Program-made: the position numbers and the translations under genes
Assembly: GCF_051857475.1 (NCBI RefSeq)
Contig: NZ_JBPZGZ010000003.1
Span: forward strand, 620,001-684,000
DNA: 64,000 bases
Direction of reading: 5' to 3'
From: Pelomonas sp051857475
GTDB lineage: Bacteria > Pseudomonadota > Gammaproteobacteria > Burkholderiales > Burkholderiaceae_C
Shown: in pieces, positions 59,689-64,000 of the stretch
Numbering within the stretch: the first letter of the stretch is position 1
How the letters are laid out: the number at the start of each line of letters is the position of its first letter
The notes under the pieces: generated by a model
What the model saw: the letters and a program-made list of their open reading frames with translations, nothing else
Database searches by the model: none
Told to the model about the DNA's origin: nothing

Positions 59689-60357
59689 TCAGCTCGGTGC
59701 GATGTTCAGGAAGAAGCGCGACAGCCAGCCCACGGCATGGGCGTCGGACGTGGCGCCACGGCCGCGCTGCTCGATGCGCACATTGGCGACGGCGGTCGAC
59801 ACCACGGCATTGCCCTGGCCGATCATGCGCGGGTCGACCTGGCCGGAGAAGCGCAGCACGTCGACGTTGTGATTGACGCCGATCTGCTTCTCGCCGCTGA
59901 TCATCAGGTGGCCGTTGGGCAGCACGCCGGTCACGACGGCGGTGATGGCGCCGGTGAACTCGTTGGTGTTCTGGTTGCTGCCCTTGCCCTTGTTGTCGTT
60001 GGCCGAGGTGGCCTCGGCACCGGCGCGCGCGAAGGCCTTGGGCGAGATGGCGGGCAGGGCCGTGATGCCGGCCGACAGGCTGCCGGTCTTGCTCAGTTCG
60101 CTGGTGCTGGTCTGCGAGGCTGACACCTTCTCCGTGATGTTGATGGTCAGCGTGTCGCCGACGAGGCGAGCACGGTGATCCTCGAACAGCGGGCGATAGG
60201 CGGCGGCCTGGTAGATGGAGCCGTTGGTCGTGGCCATGGGCTGCACCGGCGGCAGGTTGACGACCGGCGTGGCGGCCATCTCCACATGCGGCTCGGGATA
60301 GGGCGTGGAGCAGCCGGCCAGCAGGGCGGGAAGAGCGAGGAGGGCGAGGTACTTCAT
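59689..60357 (-). CDS. flgH: Flagellar L-ring lipoprotein FlgH
   Basis: FlgH forms the L ring in the outer membrane. The 222-residue product has a lipobox LLAGC with Cys16 and the conserved SIYQAAAYRPLFEDHRARLV, GDTLTINITEK and VLPNGHLMISGEKQIGVN segments. The ATG at 60357 is chosen for the lipoprotein signal; the longer open frame overlaps flgG. It starts 11 bases after the flgG stop. flgI, normally next, lies 5 kb away. Confidence 0.97.
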   Translation of the reverse strand: MKYLALLALPALLAGCSTPYPEPHVEMAATPVVNLPPVQPMATTNGSIYQAAAYRPLFEDHRARLVGDTLTINITEKVSASQTSTSELSKTGSLSAGITALPAISPKAFARAGAEATSANDNKGKGSNQNTNEFTGAITAVVTGVLPNGHLMISGEKQIGVNHNVDVLRFSGQVDPRMIGQGNAVVSTAVANVRIEQRGRGATSDAHAVGWLSRFFLNIAPS

Positions 60358-60368
60358 GGCGGTTTGCC

Positions 60369-61151
60369 TTAGATCTGGGCGAGCTTTTGCAGCATCTGGT
60401 CCGACGTCTGCACCGCCTTGGAGTTCAGCTCGTAGGCGCGCTGGGTCTGGATCATCTGCACCAGCTCCTCGACGACGTTGACGTTGGAGGTTTCGACGAA
60501 ACCCTGCTGCAGCGCGCCCATGCCGTTGGCGCTGGGGGCGCCGGTGTTGGGCGTGCCGCTGGCGGCGGTCTCGGCGAACAGGTTCTGGCCGCGCGGATCC
60601 AGGCCGGCCGGGTTCACGAAGTTGGCCATCTGGATCTGTCCGACCGTCTGCGCCGCCGTCTGGCCGGGCAGGGTGACGCTGACGGTGCCGTCGTTGCCGA
60701 TGGTCAGCGTCTGCGCGTTCTGCGGGATCGTGATGCCGGGCAGCACGGTGTAGCCGTTGCTGGTCACCACCTGGCCCGTGGCGCTGAGCTGGAAGCTGCC
60801 GTCGCGGGTGTAGTTGGTGGTGCCATCGGGCATCTGCACCTGGAAGAAGCCGTCGCCCTTGATGGCCAGGTCCAGGTTGTTGCTGGTCTGCTGCAAGTTG
60901 CCTTGCGTGTAGATGCGGGCCGTGGCCACCGGGCGCACGCCCAGGCCGACCTGCAGGCCGGTGGGCAGCGTGGTCTGGTCGGTGCTGTTGGCGCCGGCCT
61001 GGCGCATGTTCTGGTAGATCAGATCCTCGAACACCGCGTGCGAACGCTTGTAGCCATTGGTGGCGACGTTGGCGAGGTTGTGAGAGATGTTGTCCAGCTG
61101 GGTCTGCTGGGCTTCCATGCCGGTCTTGGCAATCCAGAGCGAGCGCATCAT
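60369..61151 (-). CDS. flgG: Flagellar distal rod protein FlgG
   Basis: FlgG builds the distal rod. The 260-residue product has the N-terminal rod motif (MRSLWIAKTGMEAQQTQLDN, then ISHNLANVATNGYKRSHAVF), the FQVQMPDGTTNYTRDGSF segment, and the C-terminal NVVEELVQMIQTQRAYELNS signature. Length and motifs are typical. It is 2 bases after flgF. Confidence 0.98.
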   Translation of the reverse strand: MMRSLWIAKTGMEAQQTQLDNISHNLANVATNGYKRSHAVFEDLIYQNMRQAGANSTDQTTLPTGLQVGLGVRPVATARIYTQGNLQQTSNNLDLAIKGDGFFQVQMPDGTTNYTRDGSFQLSATGQVVTSNGYTVLPGITIPQNAQTLTIGNDGTVSVTLPGQTAAQTVGQIQMANFVNPAGLDPRGQNLFAETAASGTPNTGAPSANGMGALQQGFVETSNVNVVEELVQMIQTQRAYELNSKAVQTSDQMLQKLAQI

Positions 61152-61153
61152 GG

Positions 61154-61885
61154 TCAGGTACTCCCGAGGAGCTTGGCCGATTGCTGGCCTTGGGTCTGTG
61201 CAATCTGCAGCAGCTTCATCTGCTGCTCGAACTGGCGGCCGGCCGCGATCATGGCGACCATGGTCTCGACCGGGCTGACGTTGCTGCCTTCCAGCGCGCC
61301 GTCCTGCAGGCGGGCGGCCTGGTTGGCGGGTAGGTCTCCGTCGGCAGCGCGGAACAGGCCGTCGTCGCCACGGGTGAGCTGGTTGGCCGCTTCGGGCGTG
61401 ACCAGCTTGAGCCGGCCCACCGTCGTCGGTTTCTGGTTGGGCGCCTTGGCGCTGACGGTGCCGTCGCTGCCAATGGACACCTCGCTGTTGGGCGGCACAT
61501 TGATGGGGCCGCCATCGCCCAGCACCGGCATGCCGTTGCGCATGACGAGGATGCCCTCGGCATTCACGTCCAGCGACCCGGCGCGGGTGTAGGCCTCGGT
61601 GCCGTCGTTGGCCTGCACGGCCAGCCAGGCATTGCCCTGCATGGCGACGTCCAGGTTGCGGCCGGTGGGCGTCAGCGGGCCCTGGGCATCGTTGTAGCCG
61701 ATGGTGGTTTCCAGCGAGTAGGCACGCGTGGACGCGCCGTCGCCGCGCACCGGCACGGCGCGGAAGGCCTGCAACTCGGCGCGAAAGCCATTGGTCGTCA
61801 CGTTGGCGAGGTTGTGCGAGAGCACGTCCTGCCGCTGCATGGCCGCCTTGGCGCCGGCCATCGAGAGGTAGATCATGCGGTCCAT
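61154..61885 (-). CDS. flgF: Flagellar proximal rod protein FlgF
   Basis: FlgF is a proximal rod protein. The 243-residue product has MIYLSMAGAKAAMQRQDVLS, then HNLANVTTNGFRAELQAF, and a C-terminal NVSPVETMVAMIAAGRQFEQ helix. It lies 25 bases after flgE and 2 before flgG. The rod motif and order leave little doubt. Confidence 0.96.
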   Translation of the reverse strand: MDRMIYLSMAGAKAAMQRQDVLSHNLANVTTNGFRAELQAFRAVPVRGDGASTRAYSLETTIGYNDAQGPLTPTGRNLDVAMQGNAWLAVQANDGTEAYTRAGSLDVNAEGILVMRNGMPVLGDGGPINVPPNSEVSIGSDGTVSAKAPNQKPTTVGRLKLVTPEAANQLTRGDDGLFRAADGDLPANQAARLQDGALEGSNVSPVETMVAMIAAGRQFEQQMKLLQIAQTQGQQSAKLLGST

Positions 61886-61910
61886 CGCGCGTCCTCAGCC
61901 TGGGTTGCGA

Positions 61911-63257
61911 TCAGCGCAGGTTGACGATGGTCTGCAGGACCTGGTCCTGCGTCTTGATCGTCTGCGCATTGGCCTGATAGGCGCGCTGGGCCGTCACCAT
62001 GTTGACGAGCTCGGCGGTCAGGTCGACGTTGCTTTCTTCCAGGGCGCCGGACTGCAGCGCACCCATATTGCCGTCACCCGGCACGCCGACGACAGCGTCG
62101 CCCGAAGCGACGGTGCGGATCCAGACGTTGCCGCCCATGGTCTGCAGGCCCTGCGGGTTGCGGAAGCTGGCCAGTTCTACCTGGCCGGCGGGCTTGCTCT
62201 GGCCGTTGGAATAGCGGGCCTGGACGATGCCGTCGTTGGCGACCTGGATGCCGGTCAACTGGCCCGGCGCATAGCCGTCCTGGGTCAGGTTGGTCACGGC
62301 GAAGCTGCTGCCGTTCTCGCTGGCCTTGGTCAGGTCGAGCTGGATGCCGGTGATGCCCAGCGTCGGGTTGCCGCGCGCGCTGGTGCCGGCAGGCACGGGC
62401 ATGGGAATGGTGCCGGGCGGCGTCGTCGCGCTGCCGGCGATGCCGGACGGTGCGCCGCCGGTGGGCGGGAAGGTGATGGTGGTGTAGGGCGTCGTCGGGT
62501 TGCCGTTGGCATCCAGCACGATGCCGTTGCCGGAAGCATCGGTATCGAAGGGCGTGCCGTTGGCGGTCGCGTAGACGTTCCAGACGTCGTTGGGAGGCAC
62601 GGCGCCGCTGGGGTCGGCAGCGCGCTGGAAGTAGAAGGTCACGGCGACGTCCTGGCCCTTGGCGTCATAGACGGTCATGGAGGTCGCGTTGTTGTAGGTC
62701 GTGCTGTCCTTCAGGTCCATGCCGGTGCCGGTACCGGCAGCGGGCGCCGTCATCTTCAGGCGGGAGTCGAGGTTGAACTCCATGTTGACCTTGGTGGTCA
62801 CGGCCGGCGGGATGCCGCCGGTGGGCAGGGACAGCGGCTGGGCGGTGCCGGGCTGGATGACGCCGGCGCCATTGGCGGGGTAGCCCATCAGCTTGAGGCC
62901 ATCGTTGTTGACGATGAAGCCGTCCTTGCTGACCTTGAACTGGCCGTTGCGGGTGTAGCGCGTCGGATTGACGCCGTCGCTGACCTGAAAGAAGCCACCG
63001 CCGTTGATGGCGAGGTCCATCGGGTTTTCGGTCGTGGTGATGTTGCCTTGCGTGAACTGCTGGGCGACCGACTGCAGCGAGGTGCCGATACCGACCTGGT
63101 TCTGGCCGGCGCCGTTCAGCGCGGCGGCGTAGACGTCGGAGAACTCGGCCCGCGAACTCTTGGCGCCATAGGTGCCGGAATTGGCGATGTTGTTGCCGAT
63201 GACGTCCAGGTTCTTGGAAGCGGCATTGAGCCCGGAGAGGCCTTGCTGGAAGCTCAT
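61911..63257 (-). CDS. flgE: Flagellar hook protein FlgE
   Basis: FlgE is the hook subunit. The 448-residue product has SFQQGLSGLNAASKNLDVIG, then NNIANSGTYGAKSSRAEF, a long central domain with Pro/Gly/Thr-rich loops (about 215-275), and the C-terminal NVDLTAELVNMVTAQRAYQA signature. It starts 30 bases after flgD. The central low-complexity part makes it slightly longer than in E. coli. Confidence 0.97.
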   Translation of the reverse strand: MSFQQGLSGLNAASKNLDVIGNNIANSGTYGAKSSRAEFSDVYAAALNGAGQNQVGIGTSLQSVAQQFTQGNITTTENPMDLAINGGGFFQVSDGVNPTRYTRNGQFKVSKDGFIVNNDGLKLMGYPANGAGVIQPGTAQPLSLPTGGIPPAVTTKVNMEFNLDSRLKMTAPAAGTGTGMDLKDSTTYNNATSMTVYDAKGQDVAVTFYFQRAADPSGAVPPNDVWNVYATANGTPFDTDASGNGIVLDANGNPTTPYTTITFPPTGGAPSGIAGSATTPPGTIPMPVPAGTSARGNPTLGITGIQLDLTKASENGSSFAVTNLTQDGYAPGQLTGIQVANDGIVQARYSNGQSKPAGQVELASFRNPQGLQTMGGNVWIRTVASGDAVVGVPGDGNMGALQSGALEESNVDLTAELVNMVTAQRAYQANAQTIKTQDQVLQTIVNLR

Positions 63258-63287
63258 GGGGAGTCCTTGCTGTCGTGCGGGTGGTGA

Positions 63288-63932
63288 TCAGTTGACCGAG
63301 GAGACGGCCGTGTAGTCCACGGGGCCGAGATGTTCGAGATTGAGCTTGAGGCTGCCGTTCTCGCTGTAGACGGCGTCCACCTTGTCGTGGGTGTAGAGGG
63401 TGGACGTGACGGCCTTGGCGCCGTTGGTGGCGGTGATGCGGTACTTCAGTTCGGCACCGTTGGTCGCCTTGTTGGTGGCATCCCAGGAGAAGGTCTGGCG
63501 GCCGGAGCCCTGGGCGCCCAGCTGCTGGGTGTCGATGACGTTGCCGGCCGGGCCGAGGATCTCCAGCTTGACGGCCTGGGCCGCGCCGTCGAGCTCGTAG
63601 CTGGCCTCGGCGGCACCGTTTTCCACCATCAGCTTGTCGCTGGGCACGCTGACCTCGCGGCCCACCAGGGAGATGGACTGCAGGGCCTGCATCTGGCCGA
63701 GCTGGCTGCCCAGGCCCTTGATGCTGGTGTCCAGCGTCGACAGGCTGGTGACCTGCTGGATCTGCGCCATCTGGCTCGTCACCTGGGCGTTGTCCATGGG
63801 GTTGAGCGGATCCTGGTTGTTCATCTGCGCGACGAGCAGCTTCAGGAAGCGGTCCTGGGTTTCGGCCGCGTTCTTGGCCGAGGTGGTCGGCGTCTGCGTG
63901 GTGCTGCTGCCGTTGAGTGCTGTGACGTCCAT
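63288..63932 (-). CDS. flgD: Flagellar hook cap (scaffold) protein FlgD
   Basis: FlgD is the temporary cap for hook assembly. The 214-residue product has the N-terminal DRFLKLLVAQMNNQDPLNPM, then DNAQVTSQMAQIQQV, and a Tudor/FnIII-like C-domain (VKLEILGPAGNVIDTQQLG). Motif, length and place between flgC and flgE agree. Confidence 0.97.
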   Translation of the reverse strand: MDVTALNGSSTTQTPTTSAKNAAETQDRFLKLLVAQMNNQDPLNPMDNAQVTSQMAQIQQVTSLSTLDTSIKGLGSQLGQMQALQSISLVGREVSVPSDKLMVENGAAEASYELDGAAQAVKLEILGPAGNVIDTQQLGAQGSGRQTFSWDATNKATNGAELKYRITATNGAKAVTSTLYTHDKVDAVYSENGSLKLNLEHLGPVDYTAVSSVN

Positions 63933-63948
63933 GGTGTGCCTTCAGCGG

Positions 63949-64000
63949 TCAGGACTGGCCGAGTTGCAGGGTCTTGAGCAGCAGGCTCTTGGCCGTGCTC
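63949..64000 (-). CDS. flgC: Flagellar proximal rod protein FlgC, C-terminal fragment
   Basis: Only the last 16 residues are inside the window: they end AKSLLLKTLQLGQS before a TGA at 63949-63951. This matches the conserved C-terminus of FlgC and the expected position before flgD. The start and most of the gene lie beyond the right edge. Confidence 0.85.
   Translation of the reverse strand, partial: STAKSLLLKTLQLGQS

Noticed and set aside
59689..61203. 504-codon minus-strand open frame covering flgH and antisense-like upstream region
   Set aside because: Only the last 222 codons are FlgH (lipobox start at 60357). The upstream part is flgG read in the wrong frame.

Overview
The window is a 64 kb, GC-rich, densely coding stretch made up almost entirely of a flagellar and chemotaxis gene region from one bacterium. 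It has an FlhDC master regulator, FlhF and an FlhG-like protein beside fliA, motAB-cheYZ in one unit, several clustered flagellins and a split flg operon. That combination, with the general sequence character, points to a betaproteobacterium of the order Burkholderiales, probably near Roseateles, Mitsuaria, Pelomonas or Leptothrix. This placement is inference from gene order and protein style, not a database match. No rRNA, tRNA, CRISPR array or insertion sequence was seen.

Layout. 1-8469 (minus): fliF-fliG-fliH-fliI-fliJ-fliK-fliL-fliM, covering the basal body MS ring, switch, export ATPase, hook-length ruler and stator-associated protein; fliM runs off the left edge. fliE is divergent at 8617. 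8999-15646 (minus): three flagellin genes, the filament cap fliD, the chaperones fliS and fliT, and a YcgR-like c-di-GMP brake. 16090-21527 (plus): a TPR protein, flhDC, a membrane-linked methyltransferase, motAB, cheY and cheZ. 21685-33485: an outer-membrane barrel gene, an orphan substrate-binding protein, flhB, an opposite-strand polymorphic-toxin island (24381-27957), then flhA-flhF-flhG-fliA. 33537-49271: signalling and accessory genes, including a cytoplasmic chemoreceptor with its sensor domain at the C-terminus, a c-di-GMP/Hpt operon, histidine kinases, an ANTAR response regulator, an HDOD protein, two AraC regulators, an ankyrin protein and a dehydrogenase. 49334-64000 (minus): flgC-flgD-flgE-flgF-flgG-flgH and flgI-flgJ-flgK-flgL. 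These two blocks are separated by a 5 kb insert with a secreted triple-repeat protein, two glycan-related genes, an M20 hydrolase and another orphan substrate-binding protein.

How it works together. FlhDC would start the hierarchy. The export-gate genes flhA and flhB carry near-identical putative promoter cores. FliA (sigma-28) then drives late genes: good sigma-28 matches (TCAA or TAAA, 15 bases, then a CCGA-containing -10) precede fliC2, fliC3, fliD, fliS, motA and the TPR gene. CheY/CheZ, YcgR-PilZ and the diguanylate cyclase/phosphodiesterase genes connect the motor to chemotaxis and c-di-GMP.

The most unusual part is the toxin island between flhB and flhA: a 616-residue modular toxin-like protein followed by a row of five small unrelated genes that look like immunity genes. 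Other points worth attention are an FlhG homologue with no recognisable ATP-binding P-loop, three lone periplasmic binding proteins, a 133-residue secreted protein built from three tandem repeats, and a long structured leader on one flagellin gene.
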